Source: Cephalotrichum gorgonifer (taxonomy: Eukaryota > Ascomycota > Sordariomycetes > Microascales > Microascaceae). From it: 64,000 nucleotides of DNA. A program made the translations under genes and the position numbers. How positions within the stretch are numbered: the stretch's first letter is position 1; each line of letters begins with the position of its first letter. The stretch covers positions 1,792,200-1,856,199 of the forward strand of contig ONZQ02000002.1 of assembly GCA_900312665.1 (NCBI GenBank), read 5' to 3'. The notes beneath the pieces were generated by a model, which searched no databases, was not told where the DNA came from, and saw only the letters and a program-made list of their open reading frames with translations. Below, piece after piece: positions 12,529-22,892 of the stretch.

Positions 12529-14454
12529 CTACCACGTCTCAGCAATATACTGCCCCGCCTCCTTCTTCAACTTCCAGTACTTTTTCGCCTCCTCCCTCCC
12601 GAGGTTCCCCTTCTCCATCGCCACGTCCACCAGCGCCTCCTCGACACCTTCGCCCATCCCCCTGGAGCTCCCGCAGACGAAGATCCTACCGTCGACCGAG
12701 TTGATGACCTTCCAGACGAGATCGGACTGGTGCCTCACCTCCTCTTGCACGTACCGCCCCTCTCCACGCCGGCTCTCGACGATCTTCTTCAGCTCTTCCT
12801 CGTGGACTCCCCACTCGCCGCTGTAGATCTCATCGACAAGCGAGTCTCGGATACCCTGGATGACCCACACCTTGTTGGCGCAGTTGGCCGTCTTCAGCCG
12901 CCTCTGCACGAACCCGCGGAACGGCGCGATACCCACCCCAGCCCCGATAAGGAGCATGGGCCCGTCAGCGATGAACTCGGTCGCGAGCGGGTTCGCCATC
13001 AGGCCCTTGAACATGGGGACGTAGATCTCCGGCGCCTTCTCTCCCGCGGCGGTGGCCGCCAGGAACCGTTTCGCCTGTCGCTCGAAGAACCCCGACCCGA
13101 TACCCGTGCGGACCCCCGTCCTCCAGTCATGGGCCTCATGAACCGTGACAGCGATTTCGACGATCCGCCGCCGCTCCTGGTGGTGGCCGGACTGGAGAGA
13201 GGGCTCCTCGTGGGGATCGTTGGAGAGAGAGTAGAATCGCGGCATCAGCTGCTGAAGGACCGACAGCAGCACGTCCAAGGGGGGGTGGGAGCTGGGGAAC
13301 GCCCGCAGCAGCTGGGGGATGGAGATGTGCGGGCCGGTGCGGAAGTCGCAGAAGATACCCTGTCCCTCGGCGGAACACAGGTACAGCAGGGTCTTGCGCT
13401 CATCCTCGTTGTCCGCGTACTCGGCTAGGACGCGCAGGAGCGGCTTGTTGGCGGGATAGGACTGAAGGTCGGAGCACCAGGTGAGCAGGTCTCGCCGCGT
13501 CGTGATCAGCTCGCGCGCTTGGTCGTCGCCCCAGACCGTGGGCCATCGTCCCGTGGTAGTCCTTAGCAGTACGGTCTTATCTCGCTGGAAGCGGGGGATG
13601 AGGAGGCAGTCGAGCACCTCATCCACGATGGCGGTGTCGTTAGGAGCCATGATCCCGATGGCGCCACCAACCCTGAAGTCGATACCGCTCTCCTCGGGGT
13701 AGTTGGTGACGTCAAGGTCGAAGTGGTAGGTCCGCTTCTCGGCGCCGGCTCCCGTGAGTTCCCGCGCGTTGTGGATGCGCGCGGGGAAGACGTTGTAGGG
13801 AGGGTGGGGTTGCACGAAGCGAGGGGGCTGTATGGTCGTATCGACGTGCTCAGGCACGGCATCCTTAGCCGGCGCGGAGTCCTCGACGGCAGTATTCGCA
13901 TTGGTATGGTTATCGGCTGCCTCTGACGACGTCGCCAAGATAGACTTATCAATAGAAATGGCAGAGTCTGTGGGTGAGGGTGGGTCCTTTCGTGAGGGGG
14001 AGGATCGAATGGGCTCGAGGAAGGTAGTCTGTTCCGGCATCTCATGCACATGCGAGAGCGAAGTAGGAATGACGCCATCGAGTCGCAGATTGAGCGACCG
14101 GAATGCATCGTTGTCCGGTAGCGGAACGCTCTCGTACTCGACACCCTTCTTCTTCGGGCTGAGATTCAAGCAGCAGCCGCCGCCGCAGCATCTGGTTATT
14201 ATCTGGGCGGTGGTCTCGCCCGTTATACGCTGTACGTCGGCGGCGCTGCTGGCGATGAGGCGGGTCGAGGCACGTCGGCGGCGGGGCTGTTCGGCGGGGT
14301 TGGGCACATCCTCCTCCTGGTCCTCGGACTCGTCCGAGTACGTGAGGGAGGGGGCAACTGAGGGAGCCCTCGGGGGACGGGAAAGGCTAGAAACGCGGTC
14401 GTTGATTCGATCCACGGGAGGGAAGAGCGAGTCGATAATATCGGAGGAAGCCAT
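12529..14454 (-). CDS. NADPH/FAD reductase (CPR/sulfite-reductase-type module) without FMN domain
   Basis: Single-exon protein of 641 residues. The C-terminal two thirds are a ferredoxin-NADP reductase-like FAD/NADPH module of the P450-reductase/sulfite-reductase type: FAD motif RFYS (406-409), the GIGSGFFERQ block about 452, NADPH-binding GAGVGIAPFRGF (504-515), VCGSSRGMGEGVEEAL (593-608), and a C-terminal Trp (residue 641), the position that stacks over FAD in this family. There is no flavodoxin-like FMN domain. In its place are about 215 low-complexity residues containing a CCGGGCC cluster (89-95), which might be acylated or metal-binding (inference). No membrane helix is seen. The electron acceptor is unknown; a partner FMN protein or haem protein would be expected. 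It is transcribed divergently from the P450 5.2 kb away. The start fits because MASSDIIDSLFPP follows pyrimidine-rich sequence. Confidence 0.85.
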   Translation of the reverse strand: MASSDIIDSLFPPVDRINDRVSSLSRPPRAPSVAPSLTYSDESEDQEEDVPNPAEQPRRRRASTRLIASSAADVQRITGETTAQIITRCCGGGCCLNLSPKKKGVEYESVPLPDNDAFRSLNLRLDGVIPTSLSHVHEMPEQTTFLEPIRSSPSRKDPPSPTDSAISIDKSILATSSEAADNHTNANTAVEDSAPAKDAVPEHVDTTIQPPRFVQPHPPYNVFPARIHNARELTGAGAEKRTYHFDLDVTNYPEESGIDFRVGGAIGIMAPNDTAIVDEVLDCLLIPRFQRDKTVLLRTTTGRWPTVWGDDQARELITTRRDLLTWCSDLQSYPANKPLLRVLAEYADNEDERKTLLYLCSAEGQGIFCDFRTGPHISIPQLLRAFPSSHPPLDVLLSVLQQLMPRFYSLSNDPHEEPSLQSGHHQERRRIVEIAVTVHEAHDWRTGVRTGIGSGFFERQAKRFLAATAAGEKAPEIYVPMFKGLMANPLATEFIADGPMLLIGAGVGIAPFRGFVQRRLKTANCANKVWVIQGIRDSLVDEIYSGEWGVHEEELKKIVESRRGEGRYVQEEVRHQSDLVWKVINSVDGRIFVCGSSRGMGEGVEEALVDVAMEKGNLGREEAKKYWKLKKEAGQYIAETW

Positions 14455-15023
14455 CTTTGGAAGTCAAAGAATTTCGCCACCCGACAAAGACGGGGATGCG
14501 AAGTGGCTAGGACCGAGAGGTCGAGTAGGGAGAGGTAGTGTAGTGTTGTAAGGTTGGTGAACTTGTCGAGGTTGCGAAGGTACTATAAAAAAGTATGGGC
14601 TCTTTCGCTATTGAGTGTAGAAGGATGCGAGAATTTAGCTTGGCCGTGGGAAGGGTGTGGGACAGGTGGGAGATCGGCGGATGATCGGAGGTGTTGCTGC
14701 TTTGGGGGAAAAAAGCGCAACTCACTGTTCCACAGACACAGATGCGCTGAAGATTGATAAGAGACGGGTCCGTGGGGTTATAGATAACTTGGCCAGGAAG
14801 ACAGGCACAAAGGGGAGTAAAATAGGGTTAACGTAGGTATGAAAATGAACACCCCTTACAATTGGCGGATTTGGGAGAAGTGAAAGTGAATGTTAGGGGA
14901 GGGGCGAGACTAGGTTGGCGATGACTGAATAGTTAAGTTCGTCTTTATCTGATGGGCCAGGGCTTGAGGAAAGCCGAGCAGCGGGCGGAGCCAGCATGTG
15001 TTCTTGATCCCGTTCTCCACATA

Positions 15024-15079
15024 GTCTCACAGTGCAGTTATCTATAGCATGCACAGTAGGATTCCTCGTACTGTGAGAC
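15024..15079. repeat. 10-bp perfect inverted repeat
   Basis: GTCTCACAGT at 15024-15033 and its exact complement ACTGTGAGAC at 15070-15079, separated by 36 bp. It could form a hairpin or be a split binding site; chance is also possible in 5 kb of intergenic DNA. Confidence 0.6.
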
Positions 15080-18000
15080 GCCCGACTGGGTGGGTCGGTC
15101 TTGGGTGGGTCGGCTTTGGGCTTGGTAAGAACCTCCTGGATTGGCTCAGGAAACCCTGTATCATATTTTCCTGTATCCCAATCTCCTAATATGTATTAAT
15201 CATCGTGGGGTGATGTGGTAGTGATTTCATTATCTGGGGTTTTCTATGCAGGTCGCATCATCTACACCTACACCTTCGAGGACGAGTAAGCATGTGCAGG
15301 AATGGTGTAATCATGGCGGTTTCCTTGTATGCAGTTATTTTCCGCTCTTCATCCGTCTCTCTCTTTCCCGCTGAGCCATCCATGTGTCATAATCTACTAA
15401 TTAGTCCCATCTGATAATCCCCGATTACAGTGCGGACAGTTTTTCTGGCTCAGGCTCTGCCGAAAACTGTCCCGGCCTCGGACCTTTAGATAGTACAAAC
15501 GCGTGAGTAATCCTGTACTCATACAGGGATTCGCCAATTCCAAGCCGCACATAATCTAACATTGGACCAAACCACGTACATACGAGGCAATAAACGGCCC
15601 TGATGGGCTGGTCGTCTCTCTTTGGGTTACGAGGATAGGGCATTACGAGTCCTTGCAATAAAATCAGATCTCGGTCAACGTGGCCAGTATACCCCTGTCT
15701 CTTCACCCTGTCTCTCCTTTATCAGATCGAAATTACTTGTACTTCCGTCCTCCCTGGCCCAGTGCAAGTACTCGTACAAGTACGCCCGCACTTGCCGAAC
15801 CGAGCCGGCGGCTGAGCTAAGAGGCCCCGAGGGACGGAGAACGCCCCTAATGCAAAGTACGGGTATATCTATCCGGCCGGGCAGCTGGAAAACTTGGAGA
15901 CTGATAGTAACCTCGGTACTGAGTGAACAATATGGCACAAGTTGCACACGCTGTGTAGAGGCTTCAACTCGTCGGTACGCATCCTCTACACATTTTCCCC
16001 CTCCAGATCCCAAGGGCGCTAATACAATCATACTACGAGTACGTACCCGACCAAGTCATGGATATTCCCTCTCCTGTGAAATGCGGTGAGAGTAATTGTT
16101 TGGTACCTCTGCTCGAATGTTTCCTTGACAGTCCCCATCCTGGGATCCGGGGAAATAAGAACTCCACCCACGGACGTGAGCCGTTGCTCACCTGACTTTG
16201 ACCCCGGTCGATTTCGCTCAAGAAGTGCCCGACATTGTCCCGCCCCTTATATCAAAAGAGAAGAGATAAAAAAAAATAACGCCCCTGGCTCGTTTCTTGT
16301 TTGGTTCCCGTTCCCAGTCTCGGTGAGAGCGGATGGATTAAAATCCCTCCCGGGTCAGGCCACTCCCCCCCTTGCATGAGCTGATACACCAAGTCCTTCC
16401 GAATCCATCCGAATTGAGGGAAATCTGTCGGGACTATCTGGCATCAGCAACCTCAACAGATGGTATCCAGGGGTAAGCGAAAATGACGGCTATAATTTGA
16501 GTTACGAGGAGAAGTGCATCAGTGCATCATGAGAGGCTTCATAAATCGATCGTCTCAATTACTCTGAAAGTGCCGTTCGTACATCCACCATCGCAACATG
16601 AAGCCTCAGTGGCAACTAGCCGCCCGGCTACGAGTACTCCTAGCATCGCAAAAAAAAAAAAAATCGCCCCTCGTCCATGGACAGACGCACACACATAATA
16701 CACTGTGGAGTACAGTGACAACTCCGGAGAAGTCACGGCCCCAACGGGGGTTCGGATATATTCGGTTGAGGAAACCAAACTCAATGCGGTGTGGGCCATT
16801 CAATTGCTCCTTTAGTCGGTATCAGAACTAATCTCTACCTGGCACCACAACGAATTCCCGCCATCTGAGAAAAAAAGGGAGACATCATCCATGCGTCGCT
16901 CTATAATCTTATCAATCTCATCAAATCTCCGATCTCGGCCATCAAGCATACCCGCCCCGTGTCTCGCCTAGCATCATCGGACACGAACAAAAACTCTCTG
17001 AGACATGTTCCCTGCCTTCTCCCCAACAGCCCGGGATATTATTGCTTTTTTTCTTCCGTTCGCTTTTTTCCCTGTCATCTCTTGAGCAGGCCGAGAGCCG
17101 AGGGCCACGCCATTAGGTTGGGTGCCAAGAGCAGAGACTTTCCAATCCGGCTTAGCCCTCTGCGGGGCACCAGCATATTGGGACGATCTGATAAGTCAAC
17201 ATCCCAGCTCCCCAATCTAGGCTTACTTTTGCGGTTGCGTTATCTGATGCTCGAATTTCGATTGTGGGTGTCCTTGCGGCAGGGGCCCACGACAGATCTC
17301 TTGGCGCCTTGGCGCTTGAATTGCTGGGAGGACGCTCTCGGGTACGAGGATTGATACCCGTAAGGAGTACTATGCGTACTTGCGTACTATCCAGTGCGAG
17401 TACCATGAGTACTCGGATTCATATATACAAGTAGAGGCATTCCGAAAAGGAGTTATTTTTTTTCTTTGTGGAGACACATCCCGCGTCGGTGGGTCAAGGC
17501 AGGAAGAGTAATGGCGCTCGCCCTGTTGGCGCTTCCAGGGGGGAATGAGACATTTTCCCACGCTCCGCCAGGGGATATGCGACTTTTAGCTGGCTGGCCT
17601 GGTAGCCAATCCAGCTCACCGGACATGTGCCTCCCAAGATAGAGCCATTAGTACGATTTCTCGCCATGGCTCGCCGTGGGGGACGCAGCGTCTCCGCGGA
17701 TTATGTGTTTCCTGCTTCCGGTCTCTCCAGCAATCAGCTCAGTGTCATGCCGCCACCGGCACCAGCACCTGGCTTCTGACAAATTACAAAGTCGCGGGTT
17801 GACAGAGGCTTGTACCCTATTAGCAGGTCAGGGCGAACTCGTGGACCACTGGGAGATTTATGTTTATCTTGTTTGCGGAGGGGATGGTGGCCGCCGTTAT
17901 TGGACGCCACGAGAACCGGCCCTTGGGCTCTGCCCGAGTGAATGGGAGTGTGATCCGGAAACCGCCGTCGCTTCGTATCATCGAGGCCGTAAGATATGGT

Positions 18001-18910
18001 AGTCCATCAAATACCAGAATGGGGCGCACTTCTCCTCCCGAGTAATTATGCGAGTGGAAAAAAAATAAGAGAGAGACGGGGGTAGATGCATACAGGAAGG
18101 AGTATGCACTTGCACGAGAAAAGGGGATATATTATATGGGAGGAGACCTTGCTTCTGCGATAGCATACAAATCCATAGGATGTAGCGCTCACATTCTGGG
18201 ATTAAAACAGGTCGAGATGCCGGAGAAATTCCCGATCATGGACATTCATAGGCCTAGGACATTTTGAGGTCGCGACTATTAAGAGATGCTAAAACTCCGT
18301 TATGGTTTAATTCGATCAGGGCGGATTTTGAGCTTCGTCCGTTCTCATACTTACTTGGATGGGAGAGAAGAAATGAATTGTTAGTGCCCAGGTTGGCAGC
18401 GCCGCCTTCCCACACTACCAACCACCATTTAATTGGCCACATCACCTGTCGCGTCGCCTCAAAACCACGACAGCCCGCTAATATCCTTCTCGCGACGAAA
18501 CCCGGCAGGCACAGCCCAAACCTAAGCCCAAACCAGCCCGCGACGAAGCCCGCGCCGAAGCCCGCTTCCCAACCCCACAGCCGACTGCCCTCGAGGTGTT
18601 ACTTGTATGTATCCTGACGCTACGGGCTAGGCCCGAGGGCTTGGCGACCCGCCGCCGGAGCTGGCCCCTCCCGGACGCCGCTCGCGTTTCAAATCGGTCG
18701 GATGAGCGCTGGGGCGCGACACTTCCCCCCAAGGCAGATTCTCCTTTTCCAAACAACTGGCGGCGTCTCCACCCTTGCGAATATGCCTCCCATCTCCAAT
18801 GGGGCCGTTTACCTAAGTCGTGTGTGCCCTTGGTAAAATCCCCGGAAATGCCCCGTGTCAGAGGGGCCGAAACATCGGCTGAGGCCAAAATCGGAGAATG
18901 TCGCCCTCAC

Positions 18911-19004
18911 TCCCGTCGTCGCATATCGTCTCTGGATGTAGCTCCTNNNNNNNNNNNNNNNNNNNNTCCCGTCGTCGCATATCGTCTCTCGGATGTAGCT
19001 CCCT
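18911..19004. other. Assembly gap (20 N, 18947-18966) with duplicated flanks
   Basis: The 36 bp before the gap (18911-18946, starting TCCCGTCGTCGCATATCG) are repeated immediately after it (18967-19004) with one extra C and a further C near the end. A fixed-size 20-N gap between near-identical ends suggests two contig ends that overlap but were not merged, next to a C19 tract. The alternative is a real tandem duplication. Confidence 0.8.
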
Positions 19005-19005
19005 A

Positions 19006-19024
19006 CCCCCCCCCCCCCCCCCCC
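19006..19024. repeat. Poly-C tract (19 C)
   Basis: Homopolymer of 19 C on the plus strand, directly after the duplicated gap flank. Its length is unreliable in most sequencing chemistries. Confidence 0.9.
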
Positions 19025-19700
19025 ACTGTTAGGCGTATGTGTTTCCTCGTACCTCCCGGATACTCGAGACTCCACCCCTTCTCGGCCTGTGCCTTTAGGT
19101 TTCCTCCTCCGGGTCCTCTCTGTGGTCCGGCTTCCCCGTTGTTTTGGACAAGTATTACCGAACGCAACCCCCCCGTGATAGTCGATCCGGGGCTAATAGA
19201 AGGCTGGCCTGCCGAAGTTTGTAGAGCGGCTTACCTCCTCCATGTTCACCCCTTCGTCGACCTTTCCTACCTTGGATCTCTGCGTGACCTTTTTCCGGCC
19301 CGCTTGTCTCACTGCTGCTCGTCGTCTTAGACCTCTTCCCTCCCCTCTTCTTTCTCTCCGCTGGAGTTTTTATGCTTATTCCGTTCCGGCGTAAGTGGGT
19401 GGCCTAGACGTAACTTTCCCGCCAGCAAACGCCCTTCACAAAGGCGATCCCGTCCCGGAACCTGTCCCGCTCCTTTGGAAACACCCTCCCCCGACTAGAT
19501 AATAGTGTTAGATCCCAGCCCCGCTCTTCTTGGACCTCTTTACATATTTTCTGCTCCATGTGGTACTGGTTGGCCAAGTCATCTTAGACCGACTACCCCC
19601 TTTGAAAACTAGACTTTACGTCTGAGCCCTTCGATTCGACGACATAGCCCTCACGGCGACGTCCCCCACCCTTCCTCTCTCAAGGCCAAACTCCTCCGCC

Positions 19701-21573
19701 ATGTCCACAACGATAGACCTCCAGCTGCCATCGGCGGTGGTTGGCGGGAAGAACCTCACCTATTACGTCGCCGTCGGCTCCGTCCTATTCCTCGCTTGGG
19801 CATGGAGGAACAGGAACCCCAGATCAGTCGATGCGCCGTTCTACGAGGCGCCGAACCTGAAGTGGATGTTCGACGCCGAGTCCCTAATATTAGACAGCTA
19901 CAGCAAGGTACGGGATCTGACATGCACACCACTCTGGAGGGGTGGTTTCGTCGAGGGCACGCCCCCCCGGTGCTAGTACACCTGACGCTGACGATTCAAA
20001 ACCCTCCAGTTCCGTAATAAGGTGTATCAGATCAAGGCGACAGAGGGTGTACAGGTGCTCATACCCGCGAACCTAATCGGCGAGTTGAAGGGGCTTCCGG
20101 AAGAGGTGCTGAGCTCGACAGAGGCCGTGAGCGAGGTAAGGAGCTCCCGCAAGCCCCGTGAGAAAAGAACATTTCCAAACTAACTGAATACTTGCGTTTT
20201 TCGCCCTGCTAGGCCCTTCTTACAAAGTACACCCACTTCTGCCCTGGCCATAATGGAGATCTACTGGCAACGCTGGTGCGGAAGCAGTTAACCCAGAGCC
20301 TCACTCGGCTTGTCCCCCAACTAAAGGAAGAGCTCGAGCACATTACCGCGACTGAGTTCCCCGAGTGCAAGGGTAAGTCCCCCCCGCCACATCTATCCCC
20401 CCCTCTCCTACCCGTCCTCTCAAGTCTCAACCTTCTCACACCTCTCGTACAGACTGGGCGCCCGTAAAGTTCCACCCCTTCGGCCTCCGCGCCGTAGCCC
20501 GCATGAGCGGCCGCGCCTTCGTCGGCGCCGAAATCAACCGCCGCGAGCAGTGGATGGACACGAGCATAAACTTCGCCACTCACGTCTTCGCCGCCGTCGT
20601 GAAGCTACAGCACTACCCCCCGTGGCTCCGTCCCATCGGCCAGCACCTCGTCCCCGAGATACGGCAGATACGGCGCGACATCGCTGTGGGCGAGGCACTC
20701 CTACGTCCCGTCATCCTGGAGAGGCTGCGGGACATGGAGGAGCCGGGATATGAGGGCCCGGAGGACCTCACGCAGTGGCTCATCGAGGGGTTGTCAGAGG
20801 GGGAGAAGGGCGATCTATACGTGCAGACGAAGCTGCAACTTATACTCGCCGCGGCGTCGATTCACACAACGAATAACCTGCTCACGGAGTGCATGTACGA
20901 CCTCGCGGCGCATCCGGAGGTGCAGGAGATGCTGAGGGAGGAGGCATATCAGGTTCTCGAGGTTGAGGGCGGGTGGGAGAAGAAGGAGTCCTTGGCGAAG
21001 CTGAAGAAACTGGATAGCTTCATGAAGGAAGTCCAGCGGATCAACGGAAACATAAGTAAGCCTCCCCGGCCCCGGACCCCTTATCCTTCTCTCCTTCTAC
21101 CCTCATCCTCGTATATGCTCCCCGGTCCGTGGCTAACAGCACACCCAGCTTCCTTCATCCGCAAAGTCGTAAAGCCCGTGACCCTCTCCAACGGCACCCA
21201 CCTCCCCCCCGGAACCAAGCTCCTCGCCCCACAGGCCGGCTTCTCCCGCGACGCCGACTACTTCCCCGACCCCTCGTCCTTCGACCCCCTCCGCTTCTAC
21301 GACATGCGGCGTAAGTCCGCCGAAGACTCCAACAGGTGGCAGTTCACTTCCATCAGCGACTCGAACCTCAACTTCGGCGCCGGGAGGCACGCGTGCCCGG
21401 GGAGGTTCTTCGCGGGTAACGAGATCAAGTTGGCGCTCAGCTTCTTCCTGCTCAATTACGAGGTTAGGCTCCCGGAGGGGGCGGAGAGGCCGAGGCCCAT
21501 GGTTATTGTTATGAGTAAGATGCCAGATATGAACGCGGAGCTGTTGTTTAGGAGGAGGACGATGATGGACTGA
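19701..21573 (+). CDS. Cytochrome P450 monooxygenase, HTT-type I-helix
   Basis: Haem-thiolate monooxygenase of 506 residues. Exons: 19701-19907, 20010-20135, 20213-20372, 20453-21055, 21149-21573; all introns are GT-AG and phases agree. An N-terminal membrane anchor (about YYVAVGSVLFLAWAW) suggests ER insertion. The I-helix is LAAASIHTTNN with His302-Thr303-Thr304 where most P450s have DTT/ETT. ExxR is E357-R360 (KEVQR). The PERF-like region is DPLRFYDM. The haem motif is FGAGRHACPGRF with ligand Cys448. The HTT I-helix and KEVQRIN-type K-helix resemble the fungal ent-kaurene oxidase-like group (CYP68/CYP503 and relatives), which act on terpenoids or other lipophilic secondary metabolites; the exact family needs a tree. 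No terpene synthase or other backbone enzyme lies in the window, so the substrate is open. Confidence 0.92.
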
Positions 21574-22387
21574 GCGCCAGTCACTGGGCGGCAGGGGTGT
21601 AGATGCCAGAGGCCAAGACGCCTCAACATATATATATCTAGACAAGAGCCTTGAATCACATGCCACCAACGTTTACAAAGAAGAGTTTCAATCCAAGGTT
21701 TTAGTCACGACGTTGGCTACTCCCTGATCACGATTACCGGGAGGGACAGAGGACCGAAAGAGTGCGTAATCTGAGTTGTTTCGACATATTCATTTGTCTG
21801 TCCAGTAAAAACCGAACGACTATAGTATCAGCGAATGTATAATTGGATCAAGGCCCGCGAAGACCATATGGGACAGCTCCTGGCGGGGCAGGCATAAACC
21901 CCCTCCTGTTTCGTCCCCCTCGATCAACCTGGCTCGTAATATAACGACGGTATAAGGGCCTCATGCCTTTCTTTGACAGACGGTTGTACCGACAAACCAT
22001 CCTAGTTGGCCAGCAGAAGCGAGTGTTACGGATGGCCGGCCCCTTCTGTCTCTCCGAATATCCCTCGAGAATCCCCTCATCCCGATCTGAATAGCGAATG
22101 TTCCAGACGATGTCGCCTATCCTCCTCCCCCGTGAGTTCGGCAGTGTTACACCACCGTTAGCATTTCATCCCTCACGCTGTAGCCTTTATCAAGCGGGAC
22201 TTGAATCGAATGAGTCAATCTCAATGCCTAATATATCACCAGATTATCAAAAGTCAGCGATAACTCTCTCTAGCTGCTAATATACTGGGGACAGGGGGTA
22301 TACGTCATGTCAGTCCAGACTCACCCTTAAAGTCATGACAGCCAAGCACGCCATTAACACTCTTAATGACCTTGTCTAGACCAAACA
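21574..22387. other. Convergent intergenic, P450 / CVNH gene
   Basis: 0.8 kb between two 3' ends. I see no gene or repeat. Confidence 0.5.
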
Positions 22388-22892
22388 TTAGCTCTGTAAA
22401 CTACTCGCATCCCCATCCTTCAGCTGGACAACAAGCAACTTACTCAGGTCCACCGTCGAAGTGACCGGCCCTCCAAACGTCCTCCCGCACGTACATGTCA
22501 TGCTCGAGCCCTTGGTCGTGCAACTGGCGCAACTAGATGCCACAGTCCCGCTATGCGTATCCCTCTAAGTCAGCTCCATCCATAACTGGGGCGAGCCCTC
22601 GAGTATTGACACCCTAGGGAGGCTATTTCACTGTAGGGGATGGTAGAAAGGGAGGGGGGAAGGCTCACCTCCTCTCCCCCACCATTTGGCCCTCCTTGTT
22701 AGCAAGACAATCGTTTAGCGGAATAAACGATGCCCTGGTCCTTCTCCCGTCGGAGCACTCGGCAACCATGAAGTCGCGGTACCTCGTCGCGTTATCCCAA
22801 CCCAGCGACCACCGGTCACAATTCTCCCAGAAGCCCTGGGCGGCCGCGGACCCGGCGAGCAGGATTAGGGCGAGGATCGGGCGTGGAAGCAT
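22388..22892 (-). CDS. Small secreted CVNH (cyanovirin-N homology) domain protein
   Basis: Predicted 128-residue secreted protein. Exon 1 is 22892-22669, the intron 22668-22551 (donor GTGAGC, acceptor CATAG) and exon 2 22550-22388. A clean signal peptide (MLPRPILALILLAGSAAAQ) is followed by two CVNH-like half-repeats. The first has FWENC, FMVAECSDG and ASFIPLNDCLANKEGQMVG. The second, after the splice, has GTVASSCASCTTKGSSMTC and VDLSKLLVVQLKDG. The IPLNDCLAN...G and S(C)xxCxxxGSSMTCTC patterns are the family signature. CVNH proteins are carbohydrate-binding lectin folds, many in fungi of unknown role. About seven Cys remain after cleavage, fitting disulfides outside the cell. The C-terminal half is missed if only the first exon is read. 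Confidence 0.82.

Larger units (their letters stand above)
14455..19700. other. Long divergent intergenic, FAD reductase / P450
   Basis: 5.2 kb with no supported gene. It contains an inverted repeat (15024-15079), four TACTTGTA words (15734, 15775, 17426, 18600), a 20-N gap with duplicated flanks, a C19 tract and a GC-rich segment at 18.45-19.35 kb. A 244-residue plus ORF (18596-19330) crosses the gap, so its frame is artificial. A short exon-like stretch near 15251-15289 (acceptor TATGCAG, then RIIYTYTFEDE and stop) has no visible partner. Confidence 0.5.

Noticed and set aside
12730..13428. 232-residue plus-strand ORF
   Set aside because: Antisense shadow of the FAD reductase, whose motifs are unambiguous.
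18596..19330. 244-residue plus ORF upstream of the P450
   Set aside because: It reads through 20 N and a C19 tract, has no family resemblance, and its frame depends on the arbitrary gap size.
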